Below the pieces are notes generated by a model. It made no database searches, was not told where the DNA came from, and was given only the letters and a program-made list of their open reading frames with translations. A DNA stretch of 64,000 bases from Saccharopolyspora spinosa NRRL 18395 (GTDB lineage Bacteria > Actinomycetota > Actinomycetes > Mycobacteriales > Pseudonocardiaceae): the NCBI RefSeq assembly GCF_000194155.1, contig NZ_GL877878.1, forward strand, positions 774,458 through 838,457. Direction: 5' to 3'. Position 1 is the stretch's first letter; every line of letters begins with the position of its first letter. Below are positions 55,371-63,728 of this stretch, piece after piece. The position numbers were made by a program, and so were the translations under genes.

Positions 55371-56525
55371 GTGCGTGTGTTTCCAGTGCAGATGCCCTCG
55401 GGCGGCCGGTATTGGACGGTGCTTGACGACGAGTTGGAGGTGGTGCCGGTCGCCGACCGGTACTTGCGGGAGTTGCGGTTCGGCCGGGATCGGGCCGAGT
55501 CCACGACGAAGGCGTACGCGGGTGGTGTGGCGTTGTTCGTCCGCTGGTGTGCACGGACTGGCCGGGACTGGCGGACGGCCGCAGCCGACATGGGCCTGTT
55601 CATGACGTGGCTGAAGTACACCCCAACCGGCGATGACCGGGTCGTGCTGGGCCCTGGCGCCGTGCCAGCGCGCAGCGAGGGGCGGATCAACCGGGTGCTG
55701 GTAGCCGTCCGGGGCTTCTTGTCGTTCGCGGTTGCCAACAAGGAGGTGCCGCAGTGGGTGCTCGGGCAGCTCTACGAGCTGGCCGACGCCCGTGCTCTGC
55801 CTCTGGAGGCGCAGGGCGAGGACGGCGGGCTGTCCCACCGGTTGCGTGCCCGGCACCGGCTGAGCGAACCGGAGACCGCGGTGGACCGTGCCCGCGACGA
55901 GGAGATCGTCGCCTTGCTCTCGGCATGCCGATCGGCTCGCGACCGGCTGATCGTGCTGTTGCTGGCCCGCGTCGGGCTGCGTCGCAGCGAAGTGGCAGGC
56001 CTGCGTCGCAGCGACCTGCATCTGTTGCCGGACAACCGATCCGTGGGGTGCGAGGTCCGGGGAGCGCATCTGCATGTGGTCCGCCGGGACAACATCAACG
56101 GGGCGTGGGCGAAGTCCCGGCGCAGCCATTCGGCGCCGACGGACTTCCTGGTCGTGCGGGCCATCGACCAGTACGTCGCCGAGCGGGAGCAGTGCCCGGC
56201 GGCGGCTGACTGCGACTTCCTGCTCGTCAACCTCTTCCGGGAGCCGCTGGGCGGCCCAGTCACACCGGACGCGATCAACGAGCTGTTCGGAGCCCTGAGC
56301 GTGCGTGCTGGACTGGCCAGGGCGGTCTCTCCGCATATGTGCCGACACGCGTTCGGCAGCAATCTCGCCGACTCCGGCGCCGCGCTCGATGAGATCCAGC
56401 ACCTGATGCGGCATGCCAGCCCCTCATCCTCGCAGCCGTATCTGCACCCGGATCCCTCCCGGCTGCGGGCCGCCGTCGACCGGGTGCCCACGCCCCGCGC
56501 GCTGGTCGAGGGGATCTCCCGGTGA
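55371..56525 (+). CDS. tnpA: TnpA-type tyrosine recombinase of the Tn554-like element
   Basis: 384 aa, GTG 55371. The SAM-like core-binding domain lies at about residues 25-130 (VPVADRYLRELRFGRDRAESTTKAYAGGVALFVRWCARTGRDW). The catalytic domain has VGLRRSEVAGLRRSDL (Arg, about 202), SPHMCRHAFGSNLADSG (His-x-x-Arg, about 322), LMRHASPSSSQPYLHPD (His and Tyr, about 350). The set is complete. It acts with TnpB in site-directed transposition. Its stop overlaps the tnpB GTG by 4 bp. Confidence 0.88.
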   Translation: MRVFPVQMPSGGRYWTVLDDELEVVPVADRYLRELRFGRDRAESTTKAYAGGVALFVRWCARTGRDWRTAAADMGLFMTWLKYTPTGDDRVVLGPGAVPARSEGRINRVLVAVRGFLSFAVANKEVPQWVLGQLYELADARALPLEAQGEDGGLSHRLRARHRLSEPETAVDRARDEEIVALLSACRSARDRLIVLLLARVGLRRSEVAGLRRSDLHLLPDNRSVGCEVRGAHLHVVRRDNINGAWAKSRRSHSAPTDFLVVRAIDQYVAEREQCPAAADCDFLLVNLFREPLGGPVTPDAINELFGALSVRAGLARAVSPHMCRHAFGSNLADSGAALDEIQHLMRHASPSSSQPYLHPDPSRLRAAVDRVPTPRALVEGISR

Positions 56526-58999
56526 CAGCGGTGGCGGCCGTGCTGGAGGCCGAGGGCGACGAGGAGATCACCGCGGGCCTGTGGGAGGCGATCGAGCCGG
56601 ATTTCGTGACGTTGCTGGGCTGGGATCCTGCGGTGAGGATCCTGTCCTTCCCGCAGGAGCATCCCCTGCTGGGGTGGACGGCGTGCCTGGTCGAGGGCTG
56701 CGAGAAGATCGGCAGGTCGTCCAAGCACCTGTGCGCTGCCTGCCACAACCGCTGGAAGGCAGCCACAGAGGTGCCGTGGGAGGAGTTCCTCGCCACCGCG
56801 AGACGGCGCTGGCGCTCGATAGGCGCGGGCCGCTGCTCGGTTCCGGCATGTCCCCGTCCGTGGAAGAGTGCGCGGCTCCCGCTTTGTGGCACCCACTATG
56901 CCCAGCACGGCTCTCTGCGACTGCCGCTGGCCGAGTTCCTAGCGCACCCCGAGGTGGTGGCGCTCCCCGCCTACGGCCAGTGCCTGGTGGAGGCCTGCAC
57001 CCGTGATCGCGGCGGCGCGGCCCCCTACTGCTATGCCCACAAGTATCGGTGGAAAGTGGCGCAACAGCGAGGGAACGCGTTGGAGGAAGGCCACTGGCGG
57101 CGGACGACGTCCGCCGTCGCGGAGAACAACACGGTGAGCCTTCGCGGGCTGCCGCCGCGCGTTGTCGCCGAGGTGATCCATGGGCTGCAGGAGCGCACCA
57201 AGCAGGGCATCAAGAACAACCTGACGCGGCTACGGCCGCTATGCGACCTGGCCCGTTCGCAGCAGGTGGCATCGCTGGGCGACCTCGATCTCGAAGCCAT
57301 GCCGAACAGCCATCGCGGGCTTCACAAAAGCATGGTCCACCATGCTGTTCGGCGAAGGCTCACCCCAGAATCCGAACGCCACAAGGACGTCTGGGAGCTG
57401 TCCGTGTTCGGGATGCGCGGAACGCTACGCTTCACCGAGATCAGCCAGCCCTGGCTGCGGGAGGCCGCCAAGAAATGGGCGTTCGACGATCTCCCACGAC
57501 ACCGGGGCACCTCGATCAGGGGGATCCTGCAGTCCCGGATCAACTCGATAGCGCAGCTATCCACGAGCCTGCGGCTGCAGCGCGAGGACCACGGCAGCCT
57601 GCCCGCGCTCCTGCTCCGCGCCGACATCACCGCCTTCTGCAACCGGCTCGCCTACCTCGCGCAGCAGGGCGCGATCAGCTCCTACCGCAGGATCGTGTTC
57701 TGCCGCGACGTCCGGCTCCTGCTGTCTCGGATGCGGGCGATGGGGCTGACCCGGCAGGGCGAGCACATGGCCGGGATGCCCGACGAATTCTCCCTGGGCC
57801 CAGACGACATCCCTGACGAGCCCGAAGACGCCGATGCGGGCAAGGATCTCCCGCCCGAGGTCATGCGGCACCTCTGCGCCAACCTCCAACTCCTGGAAGA
57901 CACCAGCTGCGCGGAGATCCGCGTCGCCGTTGAGTTACTGATCGACACCGGGCGCCGGCCGGATGAGATCTGCCAGCTCGTCTTCGACTGCCTGGAACGC
58001 GATGCCGACGGCAAGCCCGTGCTCGTCTACGACAACATCAAAGCCCACCGGCACGCTCGCCGGCTTCCGATCCCCGAGGCGACGGCCGCGGCGATCGCCG
58101 CGCAACAGCAGCGTGTCCGGCTGCGGTTCCCCGACGAGCCCACCGACTTCCTCAAGCTCCTGCCCGCCCCAGCCCGCAATCCACACGGACGGCGCTCAAT
58201 CACCGATAACAGCGTCACCAGCCGACACCGAAAGTGGGTCGACGCGCTACCCGACATCCTGGTCCCGATAGCTGTCAAGGTCGAGGGCAGGACGACGACG
58301 AAGATGCTGCCATTCGACAAGAGAAGGATCTTCCCCTATGCCTTCCGGCACACCTACGCGCAACGGCACGCCGACGCCGGCGTTCCGGTCGACGTCCTGC
58401 GCGAGTTGATGGATCACCGTCAAATCCTGACGGCGCAACGGTATTACCGGGTCGGAGAAGAGCGTCGCCGGGAAGCGGTGGAGCGCGTCACCACGATGCA
58501 GTTCGACCGGCATGGCAATCGTGTCTGGCGGCAAGCCAAGGCCATGCTGGACTCCGAGCACACCCGTCGCGCAGTCGGCGAGGTCGCTGTCCCTTATGGA
58601 GGATGCTCCGAGCCCAGCAACGTCGCCGCGGACGGCCACGACTGCCCCGTCAGATTCCGCTGCATTGGGTGCGGCCACTTCTCCAGCGACGTGTCATTCC
58701 TGCCAGATCTGCAGGCATATCACGATGACCTGCTACGCAACCGCGAACGGCTTCTCGCCACATTCGACGCCGACGACTGGGCCAAATCCGAGGCCATGCC
58801 CTCCGACGAGGAGATCACCCGAATCCGGCGCCTGATCAACCGCATGAACGCCGACCTCGACGACCTCAGCGACGAGGAACGCTCCCAGATCGAGGACGCC
58901 GTCGCCCTCGTCCGCCGCACCCGCAGCCGGGTCGTCGGCCTGGGCTTGCCCCGCGTCCGCCAACCCCTTCCCGATATCCGACCGGACCGGAGCGCATGA
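56522..58999 (+). CDS. tnpB: TnpB-type large tyrosine recombinase with N-terminal zinc-knuckle repeats
   Basis: 825 aa, GTG 56522. The first 190 residues contain three Cys-rich units of the form C-x4-C-x(10-13)-C-x2-[C/H] (CLVEGCEKIG..LCAACHNRW near 55; CSVPACPRPW..LCGTHYAQH near 105; CLVEACTRDR..YCYAHKYRW near 155), probably zinc-binding and DNA-contacting. The catalytic domain has TGRRPDEICQLVFD (Arg, about 480), PYAFRHTYAQRHADAG (His-x-x-Arg, about 610), LMDHRQILTAQRYYRV (Tyr, about 640). A further Cys cluster (CPVRFRCIGCGHF) lies near 710. It is longer than Tn554 TnpB (about 630 aa). Confidence 0.85.
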   Translation: MTAVAAVLEAEGDEEITAGLWEAIEPDFVTLLGWDPAVRILSFPQEHPLLGWTACLVEGCEKIGRSSKHLCAACHNRWKAATEVPWEEFLATARRRWRSIGAGRCSVPACPRPWKSARLPLCGTHYAQHGSLRLPLAEFLAHPEVVALPAYGQCLVEACTRDRGGAAPYCYAHKYRWKVAQQRGNALEEGHWRRTTSAVAENNTVSLRGLPPRVVAEVIHGLQERTKQGIKNNLTRLRPLCDLARSQQVASLGDLDLEAMPNSHRGLHKSMVHHAVRRRLTPESERHKDVWELSVFGMRGTLRFTEISQPWLREAAKKWAFDDLPRHRGTSIRGILQSRINSIAQLSTSLRLQREDHGSLPALLLRADITAFCNRLAYLAQQGAISSYRRIVFCRDVRLLLSRMRAMGLTRQGEHMAGMPDEFSLGPDDIPDEPEDADAGKDLPPEVMRHLCANLQLLEDTSCAEIRVAVELLIDTGRRPDEICQLVFDCLERDADGKPVLVYDNIKAHRHARRLPIPEATAAAIAAQQQRVRLRFPDEPTDFLKLLPAPARNPHGRRSITDNSVTSRHRKWVDALPDILVPIAVKVEGRTTTKMLPFDKRRIFPYAFRHTYAQRHADAGVPVDVLRELMDHRQILTAQRYYRVGEERRREAVERVTTMQFDRHGNRVWRQAKAMLDSEHTRRAVGEVAVPYGGCSEPSNVAADGHDCPVRFRCIGCGHFSSDVSFLPDLQAYHDDLLRNRERLLATFDADDWAKSEAMPSDEEITRIRRLINRMNADLDDLSDEERSQIEDAVALVRRTRSRVVGLGLPRVRQPLPDIRPDRSA

Positions 59000-59523
59000 G
59001 CACCAACAACCCGATGATCGAGGGCCGGCGAGCCGACTCGGCCCGCCGCCGCCAACGGGTCATCAAGGCCCTCAACGAGGCCACCGCCCATGATGGGGAG
59101 ATCAGCGTGTCGGCCATCGCCCGCGCCGCCGGTGTCGACCGCACGTTCCTCTACCGTCACCACGACCTGCTGGCCCAGATCCACACCGCCCAAGCCAACC
59201 CACCACCCGCCGAGGGCCACGGCCCCCTGGTCAGCCGGGCCTCACTCCAAGCCGACCTCACCAACGCCCAAGGCCGCCTGACCAGGCAAGCCGCCCACAT
59301 CCGGCAACTGGAGAAGAGGCTCGCCGTGTTCCTCGGCGAGCAAGCCTGGCACGAGTCCGGACTCGGCGCACCCGCCGACATCGACCAACTCCAGCACCGC
59401 GTCACCACCCTCGAGCAGCAAGTCGTCGACCTCACCGATCAACTCGAACGCCGCGACGATGAGCTCGCCGCAGCCCGCGCGGCCAACCGGGAACTCATCG
59501 CCAACCTGAACCGACGGGCCTGA
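58996..59523 (+). CDS. tnpC: TnpC-type small protein: HTH plus coiled coil (DUF6262-like)
   Basis: 175 aa; the ATG at 58996 overlaps the tnpB stop. Residues 15-60 are a TetR-like HTH (RRRQRVIKALNEA, ISVSAIARAAGVDRTFLYRHHDLLAQI). Residues 85-172 are heptad-rich coiled coil (LQADLTNAQGRLTRQAAHIRQLEKRLAVFLGE and LQHRVTTLEQQVVDLTDQLERRDDELAAARAANRELIANL). It corresponds in position to Tn554 TnpC, an accessory factor that influences transposition frequency and orientation. Sequence similarity to that protein is not claimed. Confidence 0.75.
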   Translation: MSTNNPMIEGRRADSARRRQRVIKALNEATAHDGEISVSAIARAAGVDRTFLYRHHDLLAQIHTAQANPPPAEGHGPLVSRASLQADLTNAQGRLTRQAAHIRQLEKRLAVFLGEQAWHESGLGAPADIDQLQHRVTTLEQQVVDLTDQLERRDDELAAARAANRELIANLNRRA

Positions 59524-59536
59524 CCCATACGACACG

Positions 59537-59572
59537 TTGGGGGCATGAAAACCACGGTCCTCATGCCCCCAA
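59537..59572 (+). terminator. Hairpin downstream of tnpC
   Basis: TTGGGGGCATGA, a 12-nt loop, then TCATGCCCCCAA: a perfect 12-bp stem, 13 bp after the tnpC stop. It fits a terminator of the tnpABC operon. Confidence 0.75.
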
Positions 59573-59757
59573 CCGGTTTCACGCTCAGCGCAGAACCCGT
59601 TCACGTCGTCTCACGCGTGATCCTCACCCGGTCGACTGACGATCACGCTGACTGCTTGCACGACACCTGTTGCGATCACTACTCTTCCCAGACATAGCCG
59701 ATGAGCTGCTGAGACTCCATCGCGGAGGCTCGCCTCAGACTCGGAACCCCCGGAGAA

Positions 59758-60302
59758 ACGTCGACCGGGCGGCGGGACTCGACGTCGATCAGGATCGTGC
59801 TGTAGTGGTGTCCCCGGCGCAGGGCGAAGTCGTCCACCCCCAGCACCCGAGGAGTCGCGTATTCGGGGTCGGGCAGGGCACGAACCATGCGCAGCAACGT
59901 CATCCGGCTGACCGCAGCGGCTAGGCGTTGGGTCAACCGCGCCCCGGCACGACCACCCAACGTCAGCGCGACCGCGCACAACACCCGCTCCAGCACCGTG
60001 GTGCGCCGGCCATAGCGAGCCGCCAAATCAGGTACCGCTTCAGCGAAGGTCTTCTTGGAACACGCGGGGTTATCGCAGAACAACCGGCGGACTCGCAGCC
60101 GAATCAGCACCTCCCGGTCCGAGATCGCGGTGTCGGACAACCGCCGTTCGTAGCGGCTGTGCACCCGATCGGACAGGCTTCCGCAGCCAGGACACGCGAC
60201 GCGGCCGGTGAGCGTGCTCGCCTCGATCCGCACCACCGGCCCCGCAGCGTGCACATCGTCAATCCGTAACCGGGCCAGATGCGGGAACAGGACGCCAAGC
60301 AC
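59758..60302 (-). pseudogene. ISL3 transposase, N-terminal part
   Basis: The ORF starts at 60302 with [17 protein letters not shown]. Zinc-binding segments follow: [21 protein letters not shown] and [15 protein letters not shown], which are the N-terminal zf-ISL3 region. An HTH follows, then [31 protein letters not shown] with the first catalytic Asp (GVDDF). After VDV the frame enters transposon end sequence. The remainder is at 54155-55240. Confidence 0.88.
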
Positions 60303-60992
60303 TCCAAGATCAGCACACTGTGCACATGATCAACTACCTGCCGGGTGGGAAGCACCCGGGTCCATCACGGAAAGCGTGCCAGAGCCAGTTTTCACCTGCC
60401 GCCGAGTGCGCCGTGAGGCGCTGTTGATTCGAGTGGAGGTGAGGGACCTTCATCGCCTTCCCTGTCGCAGCAGGGAGGTGGAGCTAAGGGCAGCCCGAGC
60501 CAGGTGGTGCTGGTGAGGGTGGCAAGCGGCCCTGATCAAGCCGAGGCGTACCAGGACTGCCAGATGGTGTGGGTTCGGCGAGCGGGACGGAAAGGAGTAC
60601 GCGAGGAACCGGCGTTTACGTCTCTCAAGCGTGTACCGGCTCAAACCTGATGGATACGGGCCGGGAGCGGTGCGCACCCGTTCAGAAAGAACGGGGAACT
60701 CCTGGGTTGGCCTTCGGCGGCTGGTCGGGAGACCACGGTGAAGAGCTGCGGGGTAGCCGTGGTGATGCCGCAGGGACCGAGTCGGGCTCCTCCTCCGTCG
60801 AGCGAATCACAGTGAACACGGGAACCGTCCTGGTCCCGCCGTCCTTCCGGGCATCCGTCCGGCGGGTCGGCTGGGCGCACCGACCGCCGATCGGTCCAGG
60901 GCGGGGCGGAGCCGTCGTAGTACTCCGAGCCGGGGAAAGCCCGTGCACATGGGGAAGGACGGCAGCGGTTTCGAGAAGGGATGGACGCTGTA

Positions 60993-62321
60993 ATGCCGAA
61001 AGATGCGGCGGTGAACACCGACGCACTGGATGAGCGGGTTCCGCAGGGGCCACGATCACGGGTATCGGAGATGCAGGCCAAGCTTCACCGTTGGGCGGCG
61101 GCCGATCCCGGCCGCAGGTTCGACGACTTGTTTAATTTGGGTGTGGCTCTTTTGAGGTGAGGTCATGCTGCCTGGGGGATGGCGTTGTGGGTGGGGTGGT
61201 TGCGTTGTGGGAAGGTCCGTCGCCTGGGGATTCCCACGGTGGCGGACCGGGTTGTTCAGGCGGCGCTGAAGCTGGTGCTGGAACCGATCTTCGAGGCCGT
61301 TTTCGAACCGGTCTCCTACGGGTTCCGGCCGATGCGGCGGGCGCACGACGCGATCGCCGAGATTCAACGGTTCGGCACCAAGGGCTACCGGTGGGTGCTG
61401 GACGCGGACATCGAGGCGTGCTTTGACTCTATCTCGCATACCGCCCTGATGGATCGGGTGCGGGCCCGAGTCAAGGACAAGCGTGTGCTCGCGCTGGTGA
61501 AAGCGTTCCTCAAGGCCGGGGTCCTGACCGAACTTGGCTACCAGGAGGATAGTTTTGCCGGAACGCCGCAAGGGGGCATCCTGTCCCCGCTGCTGGCGAA
61601 CATCGCCCTGAGCGTGCTCGATGAGCACGTGCATGGGCCGTGGCGGCCGGGCGGGATCATGAGTACCCCGAGCCGACGCGCTCGGCGTCGTGGCAAGAAC
61701 CTGCCGAACTGGCGGATCGTCCGCTACGCGGACGATTTCGTCGTGCTCGTGCACGGAGACCGCCAGGATGTCGAAGCCCTACGCGAAGACATCGTCCATG
61801 TGCTCGAACCGTTGGGACTTCGGTTTTCCGAGGCGAAGACCCGCATTCTGCACATGGACGAGGCGTTCGACTTTCTTGGGTTCCGCATCCAGTGGAAACG
61901 CAAGCGAGGAACGGACAAGTGGTACGTCTACACCTTCATCGCCGACCGGCCCATCCGGTCGTTGAAGGACAAGATCCGTGCCCTGACGAGCAGGTTGTCG
62001 CAGCAACGCCCCAGGGACGTGCTGATCAGGCTCAATCAGATCATGCGCGGCTGGGCCCACTACTTCCGGCACGCAGTTTGCCAACACACCCTGGATGCCC
62101 TCGAAAACTTCGTGTGGTGGAGGGTCATTTACTGGTGGAAGAAACTGCATCGTTGGAATTGGAGGGATGTCCCCCGCCGCCCCCCCGGCCCCACCGGCCG
62201 ATGGCGCAGACCCGCGGCGGACGGGATCGAACTGTTCAACATCGCCTCGGTGCCGGTCACCCGCTACCGATACCGGGGCATCAAGATCCCCAACCCCTGG
62301 ATCACGCCTGACCACGCCTAA
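60993..62321 (+). pseudogene. Group II intron reverse transcriptase/maturase with internal deletion
   Basis: The start ATG 60993 gives MPKDAAVNTDALDERVPQGPRSRVSEMQAKLHRWAAADPGRRFDDLFNL, then a stop at 61158. From about 61208 another frame resumes at KVRRLGIPTVADRVVQAALKLVLEPIFE. It contains WVLDADIEACFDSISH (motif A), GTPQGGILSPLLANIAL (motif B), RYADDFVVLVHG (motif C, YADD) and the maturase part RGWAHYFRHAVC. Roughly 80 codons of RT motifs 0-1 are missing and replaced by about 65 bp of unrelated sequence. The YADD is intact but the protein is probably not functional. Confidence 0.85.
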
Positions 62322-62337
62322 CGACAGACACCGTGGA

Positions 62338-62373
62338 GAGCCCGTTGCCGAGAGATCGGCACGGCGGGTTCGG
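62338..62373 (+). ncRNA. Group II intron domain V
   Basis: GAGCCCGTTGCCGAGAGATC followed by GGCACGGCGGGTTCGG folds as the conserved domain V hairpin with a GAGA tip, and is similar to that at 20283. Domain VI follows (GGCCTGGGG..CCCCAGGCC) with the 3' end at about 62435. Confidence 0.75.
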
Positions 62374-62449
62374 CGAGCGGCCTGGGGAAACGGACCGGGA
62401 GCAATCCCGGCACCGCGCCCCAGGCCGACTCAACCAGATCTCCGAGGAG

Positions 62450-62697
62450 GTCGGTTCGTCCAGTCGCCGGTGACCCCACTGGTCCACGATCCGGTTCCAG
62501 TACGAGGAGTACACACGCCGGGTGCCTTCGGACACCGCTGCGGCGACTTGGGGGATGTAGTCAGCGAACGTGGGCGCCGCAGGCCGCGGTGACGTGGTGC
62601 CGAGCAGGTCTTGCGGGGAGACACCCATCCGTTCCAGCACGAGGCGGGCGGCCTCGACTTCGGCGCGGTCCGCCCCAGGGGAGGGAGCGCTGGTCAT
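62450..62697 (-). pseudogene. Tyrosine integrase, N-terminal part
   Basis: From ATG 62697: an N-terminal helix (AEVEAARLVLERMGVSPQDLLG), then PTFADYIPQVAAAVSEGTRRVYSSYWNRIVDQWGHRRLDEPTSSEI, the SAM-like core-binding domain of phage-type integrases. After SEI the text enters the intron. The natural continuation KQLAEYVRSQVV is found at 54095 on the same strand. The start overlaps the upstream AbrB-like gene by 4 bp, a coupled arrangement. Confidence 0.8.
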
Positions 62698-63203
62698 GAC
62701 GCCGCACCTCCCAGCAGGTCGGCGTGGTACTCGGTGACCAGGGTCTCGACCGTGGACATGGTGTGGATCAGCAGGGTGTTGTCGTGTGGCTCGGCGATGA
62801 GCAGGACTTTCTCGCGTGCTTGCAGGGTGCACCAGTGGCGGGCTGCGGCGGGCAGGCGCACGTAGCCCTGCCGAGTGAGGGTGAACAGTCCGTCCTGACT
62901 TGGGCGAACCAGGATCGATCCGGACACCGCACGGATCTCCAGCCGCAGCCCTGCGGCCCACTGCAGGGCTCGCACGGCGGAGCGGTCCGACACCCGGCCC
63001 CGTGCATCCACCGTGGCTACCGCACACGACCTGGCTACCGCCTCGCGTGAGGGGGCCAGCTCAGGGACCGGCATCCGAGGCCACACCCGTGCGGCGGTCG
63101 CGCCAGGAGAAGTAGGGGTGGGGTTGGCCTGCGACGGAACGAGTGCGGGGATCGTGATCTCACCCACGGCGATCACCCCCGCAGGGGAGAGCCAGCAGGC
63201 CAC
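62694..63203 (-). CDS. AbrB/SpoVT-like DNA-binding protein preceding the integrase
   Basis: 169 aa from ATG 63203. The C-terminal half (residues 70-165) has a swapped-hairpin-like strand pattern: GLRLEIRAVSGSILVRPSQDGLFTLTRQGYVRLPAAARHWC, then REKVLLIAEPHDNTLLIHTMSTVETLVTEYH. This matches the AbrB/MazE/SpoVT-type proteins found directly upstream of integrases in actinobacterial integrative elements. The N-terminal 60 residues are Pro-rich with no domain, so a later start is possible. It may control excision or integrase expression. An inverted repeat lies upstream at 63279. Confidence 0.65.
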   Translation of the reverse strand: MACWLSPAGVIAVGEITIPALVPSQANPTPTSPGATAARVWPRMPVPELAPSREAVARSCAVATVDARGRVSDRSAVRALQWAAGLRLEIRAVSGSILVRPSQDGLFTLTRQGYVRLPAAARHWCTLQAREKVLLIAEPHDNTLLIHTMSTVETLVTEYHADLLGGAAS

Positions 63204-63728
63204 GGCACAAGCACGAGTAGGCGGCAGCGCATGCCGCGCCAGCCGCCTTGTCAGTGCAGGAGTGAATACTGTCTACGTGTAGCGACTTTGCTACGCATTT
63301 GTGTCCGAGGGGCGAGTTGCACACTATCCACCCGTCTCGTACTCCGTGAGCTCGACTCGGCGGGTGCCTGGGACCTCGAAGCAGGGCCCGTAACCTGACG
63401 GTTCACCGTCCGTCTCTGCCGTCGCCCGCCGAGCCTTGCCGAAGGTTGACTTGACCAGCGCGGATCGCGAAAGCGAAGACTCGGCAAGGCTCGTCAGTTG
63501 TGGCCCTTTGACACCATTTCGTACACATAAAGTGCACGCAGCCCATCTCAGGCCAGGGGCTCGCCAAACGGAGGGAAGCTCACCCGCGCACCGAGGAAGA
63601 CTGCGCTTTGTGGATCGCATCGAGCGATGCAGGTACTCCATGTGGGTGAGAGTTGATCAACCGGCCACGGGCATCGGTTATGCCATTTTACCCTGTTCGC
63701 CGATCTGCCCTCAGGTCGAGAGGATGAC
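63204..63728. other. Intergenic region between the integrative element and the EACC1 gene
   Basis: About 525 bp with the divergent promoters of the AbrB-like and EACC1-like genes. No ORF in it shows a domain. An AT-rich stretch around 63255-63300 is the likely promoter of the AbrB-like gene. Confidence 0.45.
63279..63294. promoter_or_regulatory. Inverted repeat upstream of the AbrB-like gene (candidate operator)
   Basis: GTAGC-GACTTT-GCTAC, 76 bp upstream of the AbrB-like start. Arms are 5 bp with a 6-bp spacer in a region with promoter-like AT content. Autoregulation by the AbrB-like protein is a guess. Confidence 0.35.

Larger units (their letters stand above)
55241..59757. mobile_element. 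Tn554-like transposon (tnpA-tnpB-tnpC, no cargo)
   Basis: The insert splits the ISL3 transposase codons between VDV and LTDRT. ACGTC occurs at both junctions (55236-55240 and 59758-59762). The ends are imperfect inverted repeats: CTTCTCTCGGGTTTTTCAGT from 55241, and the complement of the right end, TTCTCCGGGGGTTCCGAGTC. Three overlapping genes on the plus strand (two tyrosine recombinases and a small helical protein) follow the order of Tn554. About 130 bp lie before tnpA and 230 bp after tnpC; no passenger gene is present. Confidence 0.85.
54119..60386. mobile_element. ISL3-family insertion sequence, itself interrupted by a Tn554-like transposon
   Basis: The ends are GGCTCTGGCCCACTTTCCGT (54119) and, as the complement of 60365-60386, GGCTCTGGCACGCTTTCCGT, an inverted repeat with two or three mismatches. 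Without the 4.5-kb insert the element is about 1.75 kb, normal for ISL3, and carries one transposase gene on the minus strand. No 8-bp target duplication is evident, so the flanks may have been rearranged. Confidence 0.8.
60406..62435 (+). mobile_element. Group II intron inside the integrase locus
   Basis: The 5' end is placed at GTGCG (60406), about 590 nt before the maturase start, the usual size of domains I-III. Domain V lies at 62338-62373 and the 3' end after CGACTCAAC at about 62435. The integrase N-terminal codons resume just beyond, at CAGATCTCCGAGG. The element is about 2.03 kb. The 5' splice boundary is inferred from the GTGCG consensus; the sequence to its left is IS-derived, so the original exon junction is not recoverable by eye. 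Confidence 0.65.
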
